64,000 nt of DNA from Micromonospora sp. DSM 45708 (GTDB lineage Bacteria > Actinomycetota > Actinomycetes > Mycobacteriales > Micromonosporaceae). This document shows, piece after piece, positions 9,931 to 18,040 of the stretch; positions within the stretch are counted from its first letter, which is position 1; every line of letters starts with the position of its first letter. Below the pieces are notes generated by a model, which worked only from the letters and a program-made list of their open reading frames with translations, ran no database searches and was not told the DNA's origin. A program made the position numbers and the translations under genes. The stretch spans positions 2,976,001 through 3,040,000 of the forward strand of contig NZ_CP154796.1 in the NCBI RefSeq assembly GCF_039566955.1, in the 5' to 3' direction.

Positions 9931-10764
9931 ATGGGGCGCGCGTTGGTGCTGGGCGGCGGCGGGGTGACCGGGGTGGCCTGGGAGTTGGGGCTGCTGGCCG
10001 GGCTGGCCGGGCGGGGTGTGTCGCTGGAGGACGCGGACCTGGTGGTGGGCACGTCGGCGGGTTCGGTGGTCGGGGCGCAGGTGTGTGCCGGGGTGCCGCC
10101 GGCGCAGCGGTACGCGGCGCAGTTGCGGCCGGCGCGTGACGAGGTGCCGGCACGGCTCGGGTTGGGGGTGCTGGCCCGCTGGGCGTGGGCCGGCGGGTGG
10201 GGGCGGGACGCGGTGCGGGCCCGCGCGCGGGTGGGTGCGGTGGCGTTGGCGGCGCGTACCCCGTCGGAGGAGTCGCGGCGGGCGGTGATCGCGGCGCGGT
10301 TGCCGGCGCGGCAGTGGCCGCCGCGGCGGCTGCTGGTGACCGCGGTCGACGCGGTTTCGGGTGAGTTCGTGGTGTTCGACGCCGGCAGCGGGGCGTCGCT
10401 GGTCGACGCGGTGGGGGCCAGTTGCGCGGTGCCGGGGGTGTGGCCGCCGGTGACGGTCGGTGGCCGGCGCTACGTCGACGGTGGGGTGCGGTCGGCGGTG
10501 AACGCGGACCTGGCCGTCGGGGCCGGGCGGGTGGTGGTGTTGGCGCCGACGAGCGCCGCGGTGGGGCCGATGCCGCGGCTGTCGGCGCAGGTGGCGGCGT
10601 TGCGCTCGGCGGGGGCGCGGGTGGTGGTGGTGACGCCGGATCGGGCGGCGCGGGCGGCGATCGGGCGTAACGTGCTGGATCCGACGCGGCGGGCGGCGTC
10701 GGCGCGGGCCGGGTTCGCGCAGGCCGCGGCCGTGGCCGACGGGGTGGCGGCGGTCTGGCGGTGA
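9931..10764 (+). CDS. patatin-like phospholipase
   Basis: 277 residues. The patatin signature is complete: GGGGVTG oxyanion loop at ~8-14, nucleophile elbow GTSAGS with Ser42, and DGGVRSAVNADLAV near residue 183 supplying the catalytic Asp of the Ser-Asp dyad. A hydrolase of acyl esters, probably of phospholipids or lipid metabolites, acting in the cytosol (no signal peptide). It has no obvious operon partner. The coding strand is extremely G-rich at third positions, as in other plus-strand genes between 2.6 and 12 kb. Confidence 0.85.
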   Translation: MGRALVLGGGGVTGVAWELGLLAGLAGRGVSLEDADLVVGTSAGSVVGAQVCAGVPPAQRYAAQLRPARDEVPARLGLGVLARWAWAGGWGRDAVRARARVGAVALAARTPSEESRRAVIAARLPARQWPPRRLLVTAVDAVSGEFVVFDAGSGASLVDAVGASCAVPGVWPPVTVGGRRYVDGGVRSAVNADLAVGAGRVVVLAPTSAAVGPMPRLSAQVAALRSAGARVVVVTPDRAARAAIGRNVLDPTRRAASARAGFAQAAAVADGVAAVWR

Positions 10765-10825
10765 GCGCGGCCGGGCCGGGGCGGACGCCGGAGCCGGGCT
10801 GCTGGGGCCTCCCTATCCTCGTGGC

Positions 10826-11290
10826 ATGAGTGATGTGGTGGGTGTGGGTGACCTGGTCGAGGATTTCACGTTGCCGGACCAGACGGGTACGCCGCGGCGG
10901 CTGTTGGAGTTCCTGACCGCCGGGCCGGTGGTGCTGTTCTTCTACCCGGCGGCGATGACGCGGGGGTGCACGGCGGAGAGTTGCCACTTCCGGGACCTGG
11001 CGGCGGAGTTCGCGGCGGTGGGCGCGTCCCGGGTGGGGATCAGCCGGGACTCGGTGGACCGGCAGGCGGAGTTCGCCGACCGGCACGGTTTCGACTATCC
11101 GTTGCTGTCGGACGTCGACGGCGCGGTGGCGGCGGCGTTCGGGGTGCGGCGGCGGGTGCCGCTGGGCGCGTTGAGCACCCGGCGGATGACGTTCGTGATC
11201 GGTGCGGACCGGCGGGTGCTGGCGGTGGTGCGCAGCGAGCTGAACATGAACGCGCACGCCGACGCGGCGTTGCGGGCGCTCGGGGGTTGA
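10826..11290 (+). CDS. bcp: thiol peroxidase Bcp/PrxQ-type
   Basis: 154 residues of thioredoxin fold. The peroxidatic Cys48 lies in AMTRGCTAESC and the resolving Cys53 follows five residues later, the spacing of atypical two-cysteine Bcp enzymes. The N-terminus (GDLVEDFTLPDQTG) and the end (RRVLAVVRSELNMNAHADAAL) are family-typical. It reduces hydroperoxides using thioredoxin. The monocistronic context and the ATG at 10826 are straightforward. Confidence 0.9.
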   Translation: MSDVVGVGDLVEDFTLPDQTGTPRRLLEFLTAGPVVLFFYPAAMTRGCTAESCHFRDLAAEFAAVGASRVGISRDSVDRQAEFADRHGFDYPLLSDVDGAVAAAFGVRRRVPLGALSTRRMTFVIGADRRVLAVVRSELNMNAHADAALRALGG

Positions 11291-11357
11291 CCGTCGTGCT
11301 GTCGTGCCGGCCTGGTATCAAGGGCGGCAATCAAACAGGTGTACGGAAGAGGGCGTG

Positions 11358-12044
11358 ATGGCGGTCCAGGGGTTGTCCACTGACGAGGTACAGCAGATCC
11401 GTGAGTCGTTGGCGGCGGGCCGGAAGCCGCGGGTGGTGTTCACCGAGGCGGCCGGGCAGATGGCCGGGCAGCTCGGGCAGGTGGTGGAGCTGACCGACCC
11501 GGCGGCGTCGGAGGAGTTCGTGGTGGTGCGTTTCGGCCGCGACGAGTTGCCGTTCTCCCCCACCGACGTGGCGATCGCGCCGAAGGGCGCCGGCCGTCGT
11601 CCCGCCGTCGAGGCGAAGCCGGAGCCGACGCCGGCGCCGGCCGTGCCGGAGCCGGAGTTCGTGTTGGACACGCCGCGGGTGCCGGCGCCGCGGCGGGAGG
11701 AGCCGAGGGTGGAGCAGCAGCAGGTGGAGCCGAAGCCGGCGAAGCGGGTGGCGAAGGCGGCGAAGCCGAAGAGCCCGGCGGGGTTGACGGTGACGCTGGC
11801 CTACGCCGACGGCGAGTGGACGGTCGCCGCGCAGCAGGGCGCGAAGGCGCTGGCCCGGCCGTACGTGGTGAAGCCGGCCGAGGCGCTGCGGATGGTGGCG
11901 TTGGTGGACGTGCCGGGCGTGCAGGAGGCGGTGGAGCAGATCCTGGGCGCGGAGCGGGCCGAGGCGGAGCAGCAGGCGGAGAAGCTGCGCGCCGAGCTGG
12001 CGGAGATCGAGGCGCGGCTGGCGGAGCTGCGCGAGGCGCGCTGA
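11358..12044 (+). CDS. conserved actinobacterial protein with C-terminal coiled coil, function unknown
   Basis: 228 residues. The start MAVQGLSTDEVQQIRESLAA follows GGAAGAGGGCGTG. Residues 1-85 form a compact, probably beta-rich domain (RKPRVVFTEAAGQMAGQLGQ, then VVELTDPAASEEFVVVRFG). A Pro/Glu-rich linker runs ~85-140, a Lys-rich stretch (PAKRVAKAAKPKS) leads to a second small domain (GLTVTLAYADGEWTVAAQQG), and residues ~185-228 are a Glu/Ala coiled coil. Similar proteins in Micromonospora are sometimes labelled translation initiation factor because of the low-complexity linker; I see no IF2 GTPase motif and do not accept that name. Cytosolic. Confidence 0.75.
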   Translation: MAVQGLSTDEVQQIRESLAAGRKPRVVFTEAAGQMAGQLGQVVELTDPAASEEFVVVRFGRDELPFSPTDVAIAPKGAGRRPAVEAKPEPTPAPAVPEPEFVLDTPRVPAPRREEPRVEQQQVEPKPAKRVAKAAKPKSPAGLTVTLAYADGEWTVAAQQGAKALARPYVVKPAEALRMVALVDVPGVQEAVEQILGAERAEAEQQAEKLRAELAEIEARLAELREAR

Positions 12045-12061
12045 GCGGTCCCCGGACGCCC

Positions 12062-12098
12062 CGCGGGGCCGGTGCGACCCCCTCGCACCGGCCCCGCG
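12062..12098. terminator. bidirectional hairpin between convergent genes
   Basis: A perfect 16-bp stem (GCGGGGCCGGTGCGA plus one closing pair) with a 5-base loop of C residues lies between the stop of the coiled-coil gene (12044) and that of cydB (12122). Confidence 0.75.
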
Positions 12099-12121
12099 CC
12101 ACCCCTGCGCCCGCAGGTCCA

Positions 12122-13120
12122 TCAGTGTTGCGGAATGTTCTGTACCCCGATTCGGCGGCGGAACACCCAGTAGGTCCAACCTTGATAGGCGAGCACGATC
12201 GGAGTGAACACCACCGCCACCCACGTCATGATCTTCAGGGTGTACGGGGTGGACGCGGCGTTGGTGGCGGTGAGTGTGCCGGCCGGGTCGAGCGTGGACG
12301 GCAGCACGTTCGGGAACAGCGCGGCGAACAGCGTCGCCACGGCCAGCGCGATGGCCAGCGCGGTGCCGGTGAACGCCCAGCCCTCCCGGCGTACCCTCGC
12401 CGCGGCCAGGCCGCCGAGCAGGGCGAGTGCGGCGCCGACGGCGAGCACGACGGCGGCGGCGTTGGCGCGGATGGTCAGTGACCAGCCGAGGAACGCCACG
12501 GCGGCCACGGCGGTGCCGGCGCCGAGCCGGACGGCGAGCGTGCCGGCGCGCTGCCGGATGTCGCCGGTGGTCTTGAGCGCGAGGAACACCGCGCCGTGGG
12601 TGGCGAACAGGCCGAGCGTGGTGACGCCGCCGAGCAGCGCGTACGGGTGCAGCAGGTCGAGCAGGCCGCCGACGTACTCGTGGTCGGCGTCCAGGGGGAC
12701 GCCGCGGAAGATGTTGGCGAACGCCACGCCCCACAGCACGGCCGGGATCGCGGAGCCTGCGAAGATGGCCTGGTCCCAGCGGCGTTTCCAGGACGCCTCG
12801 GGGCGTTTGTGCCGGTACTCGAAGGCGACGCCGCGGGCGATCAGGGCGAGCAGGATGAGCAGCAGCGGCAGGTAGAAGCCGGAGAACAGGGTGGCGTACC
12901 ACTCGGGGAACGCGGCGAACATGGCGCCGCCGGCGGTGATCAGCCAGACCTCGTTGCCGTCCCAGACGGGGCCGATGGTGTTGATCAGGACGCGGCGTTG
13001 CCGGTCGTCGCGGCCGAGCACGGGCAGCAGCATCCCGACGCCGAAGTCGAAGCCTTCGAGGATGAAGTAGCCGGTGAACAGCACGGCGACGAGGAGAAAC
13101 CAGACGGTGGTCAGTTCCAC
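12122..13120 (-). CDS. cydB: cytochrome bd oxidase subunit II
   Basis: 332 residues with eight or more membrane helices. The CydB N-terminus is clear (FTGYFILEGFDFGVGMLLP), as is GPVWDGNEVWLITAGGAMFA, the best-conserved stretch of the family. It pairs with CydA to form the high-affinity quinol oxidase of the cytoplasmic membrane, used at low oxygen or when cytochrome bcc-aa3 is impaired. cydA ends 13 bases upstream, so the two are one operon. No cydC or cydD follows; convergence with an unrelated gene ends the operon here, so the heme/thiol exporter must be encoded elsewhere. Confidence 0.93.
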   Translation of the reverse strand: MELTTVWFLLVAVLFTGYFILEGFDFGVGMLLPVLGRDDRQRRVLINTIGPVWDGNEVWLITAGGAMFAAFPEWYATLFSGFYLPLLLILLALIARGVAFEYRHKRPEASWKRRWDQAIFAGSAIPAVLWGVAFANIFRGVPLDADHEYVGGLLDLLHPYALLGGVTTLGLFATHGAVFLALKTTGDIRQRAGTLAVRLGAGTAVAAVAFLGWSLTIRANAAAVVLAVGAALALLGGLAAARVRREGWAFTGTALAIALAVATLFAALFPNVLPSTLDPAGTLTATNAASTPYTLKIMTWVAVVFTPIVLAYQGWTYWVFRRRIGVQNIPQH

Positions 13121-13132
13121 GGTGGGCTCCGG

Positions 13133-14545
13133 TCAGTAGGCGAACGCGAGCGGGCGCTGCGCGTCGTCGGTGTCGTCGTCGTCGGGTTGCGGGGTGACGT
13201 CGGGTACGCCGGCGCGGGCGTAGCGGACCAGCAGCTTGAACTCGATCACGGCGAGGGTGGCGTAGATGAGGGTGAAGGCGGTGAAGGAGGTGAGCACCTC
13301 GGTGAGGGAGACGCTGCGGGACACGCCGTTGCGGGTGAGCATCTCGCCGAAGACGATCCAGGGTTGGCGGCCCATCTCGGTGAAGATCCAGCCGAAGGAG
13401 TTGGCCAGCAGCGGCAGCACCGGCATGACCAGGCCGGCGCGCAGCAGCCAGCGGCTGGTGGGGGTGCGGCCCTTGCGTTGGCTCCAGAGCACCAGCAGCG
13501 CGATGGCGGCGGCGGCCAGGCCGAAGCCGATCATGAAGCGGAAGCTCCAGTAGGTGACCGGGATGATCGGGGCGTAGTTGCCGGGGCCGTACTGGCTGGC
13601 GTACTGGGCCTGGAGGTCGTTGATGCCCTGCACGGTGCCGTTGGGGTCGCCGGTGCCGAGGAACGACAGCAGGTAGGGGATCTTGAGGGCGAAGACCTCG
13701 CGGCTGCCGTCGAGGCTGCCGACGGTGAGCACGGAGAACGAGGCGGGGCTCTCGGTGGTGTAGAGGCCCTCGGCGGCGGCCATCTTCATCGGCTGCACCT
13801 CGGTCATGATCTTGCCTTGGATGTCGCCGGTGAGCACCACCAGCGCGGAGGAGGCCAGCACCACCCAGGAGCCGAACTTCGTGGCGAAGCGGTAGGCGTC
13901 GGTGTCGGCGCTGCCGCGGTTGCGCATCACGTGCCACAGCCCGACGGTGACCACGAGGGAGCCGGCGACCAGGAACGATCCGGCGAGGGTGTGCGGGAAG
14001 GTGACCAGGGCGACCTTGTTGGTGAGCACGGCGACGAAGTCGGTCAGCTCGGCGCGTCCGCTGTCGGGGTTGATGCGGAACCCGACGGGGTTCTGCATGA
14101 ACGAGTTCGCGGCGAGGATGAAGTAGGCGGACAGGTTGGTGCCGATCGCGGCGGCCCAGATCGCGGCGAGGTGCAGGCGTTTGGGCAGCCGGTCCCAGCC
14201 GAAGATCCACAGGCCGATGAACGTGGATTCGAGGAAGAACGCGACCAGGGCCTCGATCGCGAGGGGCGCGCCGAAGATGTCGCCGACGAAGCGGGAGTAG
14301 TCGCTCCAGTTCATGCCGAACTGGAACTCCTGCACGATGCCGGTGACCACGCCCATGGCGAAGTTGATGAGGAACAGCTTGCCGTAGAACTTGGTGAGTT
14401 TGAGGTACCGCTCGTTGCCGGTGCGGTGCCACCTGCTCTGGAGCACGGCGACCAGCACGGACAGGCCGATGGTCAACGGCACGAACAGGAAGTGGTAGAC
14501 GGTGGTGACACCGAACTGCCAGCGGGCGACGTCCAACGCGTCCAC
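13133..14545 (-). CDS. cydA: cytochrome bd oxidase subunit I
   Basis: 470 residues, the short-Q-loop form usual in Gram-positive bacteria. It begins VDALDVARWQFGVTTVYHFL, whose His is the high-spin heme ligand region, and has the diagnostic GRQPW motif (MGRQPWIVFGEML). Together with CydB it reduces oxygen to water with quinol electrons without pumping protons. The GTG at 14543-14545 gives the family N-terminus; the longer open frame upstream does not. A tandem TACTAC/GTAGTA palindrome 20-57 bases upstream is the likely control region. Confidence 0.94.
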   Translation of the reverse strand: MDALDVARWQFGVTTVYHFLFVPLTIGLSVLVAVLQSRWHRTGNERYLKLTKFYGKLFLINFAMGVVTGIVQEFQFGMNWSDYSRFVGDIFGAPLAIEALVAFFLESTFIGLWIFGWDRLPKRLHLAAIWAAAIGTNLSAYFILAANSFMQNPVGFRINPDSGRAELTDFVAVLTNKVALVTFPHTLAGSFLVAGSLVVTVGLWHVMRNRGSADTDAYRFATKFGSWVVLASSALVVLTGDIQGKIMTEVQPMKMAAAEGLYTTESPASFSVLTVGSLDGSREVFALKIPYLLSFLGTGDPNGTVQGINDLQAQYASQYGPGNYAPIIPVTYWSFRFMIGFGLAAAAIALLVLWSQRKGRTPTSRWLLRAGLVMPVLPLLANSFGWIFTEMGRQPWIVFGEMLTRNGVSRSVSLTEVLTSFTAFTLIYATLAVIEFKLLVRYARAGVPDVTPQPDDDDTDDAQRPLAFAY

Positions 14546-14564
14546 CTGAGAACCCCCAGCCTTC

Positions 14565-14602
14565 TTACTACGAGACGTAGTAAATACTACTCGGCGTCGT
14601 AG
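14565..14602 (-). promoter_or_regulatory. tandem palindromic operator before cydAB
   Basis: The first palindrome is TTACTACG, AGA, CGTAGTAA (14565-14583, perfect 8-base arms). The second, imperfect one (ATACTAC, TCGGC, GTCGTAG; 14584-14602) follows directly, 19 bases centre to centre, i.e. nearly two helical turns on the same face. It differs from the Rex site (TGTGAA/TTCACA type) that controls cyd in Streptomyces. TAC...GTA dyads are used by BlaI/CopY-type winged-helix repressors, but the binder here is unknown. Confidence 0.6.
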
Positions 14603-14693
14603 AAGAAAGTTCAGGGCCGCAGGGCCCGAACCGACCCGGGACCAATGACCCTGATCACCTCCGCCGGCGTGGCCGTGCGACCATCCAGCACTG

Positions 14694-15464
14694 ATGGACA
14701 CCTCCCCCTGGCGCGCGCCACTGCTGTGGCGGGGCGCGCAGACGCTCGCCCGCGCCGCCGTCGCGCTGATCGGCCGGCTCGAGGTCACCGGCGACGTGCC
14801 GGAGCCGTTGCGCCGCGGGCCGCTGATCCTGGCGGCCAACCACATCAGCCCGTTCGACCCGGTGGTGCTCGCCGCCGCCTGCCGGGTCCGACGGGTCGCC
14901 CCCCGGATCATGGCCACCGGCGGGCTGTTCCGGGCCCCGGTGCTCGGGCCGCTGATGCGCCACGCCGGGCACATCCGCGTCGACCGCGGCACCACCGCCG
15001 TGCACCGCTCGCTGGAGATCGCCGCGGAGGCGGTGGCCGGCGGGTCGGTGGTGCTGGTCTACCCGGAGGGACGCATCGGGCTGGCCCCCGGCATGTGGCC
15101 CGAACGCGGCAAGACCGGCGCGGCCCGGCTCGCGTTCGCCAGCGGCGCCGCCGTCGTCCCGGTCGCCCAGTGGGGCTCGCACGAGGTGCTGCCGTACCGG
15201 GCGCCGAAGGGGATGCTGCGCGGCCTGGCCCGCGCGCTCGCCCGCCGCCCGGTCATCCGGGTGCACTTCGGCGCCCCGGTCCCCCTGGCCGACCTGAGCC
15301 CCGGCGTGCCCGGCGCGGCCCGCCGCGCCACCGACCGGATCATCGACGCGATCACCGACGACCTGGCCCCGCTGCGCCCGCACGAGCCCGACGGGCCGCG
15401 CCACGTCGACCCCGGCCGCCCGGTGGACCCGAGCCGCGCGCACCGGCGCCACCGAACCGGCTGA
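14694..15464 (+). CDS. PlsC-type lysophospholipid acyltransferase
   Basis: 256 residues. The acyltransferase motif I NHISPFD (His and Asp catalytic) is at ~48-54, motif III is VLVYPEGRIG at ~120, and VPVAQWGSHEVLP is a motif-IV-like strand. The enzyme most likely moves a fatty acyl group from acyl-CoA/ACP to 1-acyl-glycerol-3-phosphate or a similar acceptor at the inner membrane face. The last ~40 residues are Pro/Arg/His-rich and probably disordered. It is divergent from cydA and 33 bases upstream of an SDR, with which it may be co-transcribed. Confidence 0.85.
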   Translation: MDTSPWRAPLLWRGAQTLARAAVALIGRLEVTGDVPEPLRRGPLILAANHISPFDPVVLAAACRVRRVAPRIMATGGLFRAPVLGPLMRHAGHIRVDRGTTAVHRSLEIAAEAVAGGSVVLVYPEGRIGLAPGMWPERGKTGAARLAFASGAAVVPVAQWGSHEVLPYRAPKGMLRGLARALARRPVIRVHFGAPVPLADLSPGVPGAARRATDRIIDAITDDLAPLRPHEPDGPRHVDPGRPVDPSRAHRRHRTG

Positions 15465-15497
15465 ATCCGCCGCGCGTCCCCGGCATAGGGTGAGACC

Positions 15498-16349
15498 GTG
15501 GCAGTCGTGAGCGCACCCGTCGTGCTGATCACCGGCACGTCCACCGGCATCGGCCTGGCCACCGCCGTGGGCGCGGCCCGCGCCGGCTGGCGCACCGTCG
15601 CCACGCTGCGCGACCCCGACCGCGCCGGCCCGCTGCGCGCCGCCGCCGACGCCGCCGGGGTCGGCGACCTGCTGGAGGTACGCCGGCTCGACGTGGTCGA
15701 CCCGTCCTCGGTGACCGCCTGCGTGGCCGACGTGGTGGCCCGTCACGGCCGGCTCGACGCCGTGGTCAACAACGCCGGCGCCGGCCACGTCGGCACGCTG
15801 GAACAGGAGAGCGTCGACGACGTACGGGCGGTGCTGGAGGTCAACTTCTTCGGCGTCCTGCACGTCACCCACGCCGCGTTGCCGCACCTGCGCGCCGCGA
15901 ACGGGCGGCTGATCACGGTGACCAGCGTCGGCGGGGTGGTCGGGCAACCGTTCAACGAGGCGTACTGCGCGGCGAAGTTCGCCGTCGAGGGGTTCATGGA
16001 GTCCCTCGCCCCGGTGGCGGCCACCGTCGGGGTGAGCGTCTGCGTGGTCGAGCCCGGCGCGGTGGCCAGCGAGTTCGTCACCAACGTCGGGATCGACCCG
16101 GACACCGCCGTCGCCGCCGCCGGGCCGTACGCGCCGGCGCTGCGGGCGTACCTGCGGCGCAGCGCCGGCGCGTTCGCCGCCGCGCAGTCGCCGGCCGAGG
16201 CCGCCGCGGCGGTGGTGGCGACACTGACCGACCCGGAACCCGCGCCCCGCGTGCAGACCTCCCCCGCCGCCCGGCAGTTCGTCGGCGTCAAGCTCGCCGA
16301 CACCGACGGGCTCGGGGTGACCGCCCTGACCGCCGGCTGGCTGCGGTAG
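15498..16349 (+). CDS. SDR oxidoreductase
   Basis: 283 residues. The cofactor loop is TGTSTGIG, NNAGAGHVG lies at ~92, the catalytic Ser is in TVTSVGGVVG, and Tyr/Lys are in YCAAKFAVEGFMESL. PGAVASEF follows. The pattern belongs to the group often annotated retinol-dehydrogenase-like or 17-beta-HSD-like SDRs; the substrate is unknown. The start is GTG at 15498. The stop is four bases from the convergent DUF4180 gene, so there is no terminator in between. Confidence 0.84.
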   Translation: MAVVSAPVVLITGTSTGIGLATAVGAARAGWRTVATLRDPDRAGPLRAAADAAGVGDLLEVRRLDVVDPSSVTACVADVVARHGRLDAVVNNAGAGHVGTLEQESVDDVRAVLEVNFFGVLHVTHAALPHLRAANGRLITVTSVGGVVGQPFNEAYCAAKFAVEGFMESLAPVAATVGVSVCVVEPGAVASEFVTNVGIDPDTAVAAAGPYAPALRAYLRRSAGAFAAAQSPAEAAAAVVATLTDPEPAPRVQTSPAARQFVGVKLADTDGLGVTALTAGWLR

Positions 16350-16352
16350 CGC

Positions 16353-16721
16353 TCAGCCGGCGGCGCGCAGCCGGTCGTCGAGCGCGGCCAGGTCCGGCAC
16401 GAACCACACCTGGTCGTGCCGGTTGGACTCGGCGACCAGCGCGCGCAGCGCGCCGCTGCCGGCCAGGTACGCGGAGATGTCCCCGACCACCACCAGGCGC
16501 AGCCGGTAGGTGACGAACTTCTGCATGACGTCGCCGGCGAAGCGGGTGCCCAGCGTGAAGAAGCGCGGGTCGAGCCGGTGGGCGGGCACCGCCACCACCG
16601 TGGCGCCGTCGAACGCCGCGCCGATCAGGTCCAGCGCGTCGGCCTCGGTGGCGATCGGCGGGCCGGCCGGGTCGCAGACCAGCACCGTGACGCCGGCGCG
16701 TTCGCGCAGCTCGTCAGCCAC
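16353..16721 (-). CDS. DUF4180-family protein
   Basis: 122 residues resembling DUF4180: GVTVLVCDPAGPPIATEADA, LDLIGAAF, then VAVPAHRLDPRFFTLGTRFA and GDVMQKFVTYRLRLVVVGDI. The family is a small alpha/beta domain of unknown function, often next to HTH regulators. Its GTG start overlaps the end of the HTH gene by eight bases, so the two are translationally coupled. The protein may act as partner or effector of that regulator (inference). Confidence 0.8.
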   Translation of the reverse strand: MADELRERAGVTVLVCDPAGPPIATEADALDLIGAAFDGATVVAVPAHRLDPRFFTLGTRFAGDVMQKFVTYRLRLVVVGDISAYLAGSGALRALVAESNRHDQVWFVPDLAALDDRLRAAG

Positions 16722-17163
16722 GGCCGGCCGCCTCGCCGGCGAGCAGGCCGTTGTCGCCGTCGAGCACCGCGTCGAGCAGGCGCAGCAGTTCGGCGGTGGC
16801 GGCCAGGTCGCCCAGGATCACGATCGTCATGCGGTGACGCTCCTCGTCGTGGACGGTCTGCACGCGCAGCGGACGGTCCGGGTCGGGGTGGGTGTTGACG
16901 CCGGCCAGCACCAGCGTGGCGAGCCGGTCGGCGGCGGCCCGGTCGACGCCGTCGAGCGCCACGATGCTCGACACCTGCGCCGCCGGGCCGGCCGGTGGCG
17001 CAGGTGTGCCGGTGAACGCGTCGAGGTCGGCGCGGGTGATCCGGTACTGCTTGCCGATGCGCACCGCGGGCAGCCGGCCGGTGCGGATGTAGCCGCGCAC
17101 GGTGCGTACGTGCAGCCCGAGCCGCGCCGCCACCTGCTCCACCGAATACATATCGTTACTCAT
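16714..17163 (-). CDS. excisionase-type HTH regulator with C-terminal domain
   Basis: 149 residues. An N-terminal MerR/excisionase-like helix-turn-helix at ~5-55 (YSVEQVAARLGLHVRTVRGY then IGKQYRITRADLDAF) is followed by a Pro/Ala linker and a ~90-residue domain (DRPLRVQTVHDEERHRMTIV) that resembles a ligand or dimer domain rather than an excisionase tail. It is the first gene of a pair with DUF4180. A 7-base inverted repeat at 17168-17199 directly upstream suggests autoregulation. The excisionase likeness is in fold only; no phage genes are near. Confidence 0.82.
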   Translation of the reverse strand: MSNDMYSVEQVAARLGLHVRTVRGYIRTGRLPAVRIGKQYRITRADLDAFTGTPAPPAGPAAQVSSIVALDGVDRAAADRLATLVLAGVNTHPDPDRPLRVQTVHDEERHRMTIVILGDLAATAELLRLLDAVLDGDNGLLAGEAAGRG

Positions 17164-17167
17164 CGCA

Positions 17168-17199
17168 CCCTATCCTAGCCATTTCAGGGAACGATAGGG
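17168..17199 (-). promoter_or_regulatory. inverted repeat upstream of the HTH/DUF4180 pair
   Basis: Exact arms CCCTATC and GATAGGG are 18 bases apart in a locally AT-rich stretch four bases upstream of the HTH start. Wide spacing with promoter elements between the arms is typical for MerR-type operators. Probable autoregulatory site. Confidence 0.45.
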
Positions 17200-17253
17200 A
17201 ATTTTTGTCGGGCGGCCGTCCGGAGGGTTGCCGTCGCCCGGCATACTGCCGGC

Positions 17254-18021
17254 GTGCAGCCCCGTCACGGCTACCTCGACGCGCCCGCGCCGCTGGCCTT
17301 CGCCCACCGCGGCGGCGCGGCCGACGGCGACGAGAACACCGCTGCCGCGTTCGCCCGCGCGGTCGCCCTGGGCTACCGGTACGTCGAGACCGACGTGCAT
17401 GCCACCGCCGACGGCGTGCCGGTGGTCTTCCACGACCCGACGCTGCGCCGCGTCACCGGCGAGGCCGGCCGCATCGCCGACCTGCGCTTCGCCGACCTCG
17501 CCTCGGTGCGCGTCGGCGGCGCCGCCCTGGTGCCCCGCCTCGACGACGTCCTCGGCGCGTGGCCGGAGGTCCGGTTCAACGTCGACGTCAAGGCCGACGG
17601 CGGGGTGGAGCCGACCGTCGCCGCGGTCGGCCGGGCCGGCGCCGGTGACCGGGTGCTGCTCGCCTCGTTCAGCGACGCCCGGCTGACCCGGCTGCGCGCC
17701 CTGGCCGGCCCGAAGGTCGCCACCGGGCTGGGCATGCGCGGCGTGGCCCGGCTGCGGATGGCCTCCCTGCACGGTCGGGCGCTGCGGCTGCCGCCGTCCG
17801 TGGCCGCCGCCCAGGTCCCGGCCTCCTACGGGGGGATCCCGGTGGTCGACCGGCGGTTCCTCGCCTACTGCCACCGCATCGGCTTGCAGGTGCACGTCTG
17901 GACGATCGACGAACCCGCCCGGATGCACCAGTTACTTGATCTTGGTGTGGATGGCATCATGACCGATCACGTCGGCGTGCTCCGCGACGTCTACCGCAGC
18001 CGCGGCCACTGGGCCGCCTGA
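17254..18021 (+). CDS. glycerophosphodiester phosphodiesterase
   Basis: 255 residues of GDPD TIM-barrel. It shows AHRGGAADGDENTAAAF (His and Arg of the active site), a metal-binding Glu/Asp in YVETDVHATADGVPVVFHD with the catalytic His, FNVDVKADG, and the C-terminal VHVWTIDEP. The protein hydrolyses glycerophosphodiesters to glycerol-3-phosphate plus alcohol. There is no signal peptide, so it is cytosolic. The GTG at 17254 is the start. It runs 19 bases before the UMF1-type MFS gene and may be transcribed with it. Confidence 0.88.
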   Translation: MQPRHGYLDAPAPLAFAHRGGAADGDENTAAAFARAVALGYRYVETDVHATADGVPVVFHDPTLRRVTGEAGRIADLRFADLASVRVGGAALVPRLDDVLGAWPEVRFNVDVKADGGVEPTVAAVGRAGAGDRVLLASFSDARLTRLRALAGPKVATGLGMRGVARLRMASLHGRALRLPPSVAAAQVPASYGGIPVVDRRFLAYCHRIGLQVHVWTIDEPARMHQLLDLGVDGIMTDHVGVLRDVYRSRGHWAA

Positions 18022-18040
18022 GCCCCCGAGGACCGCCCCG

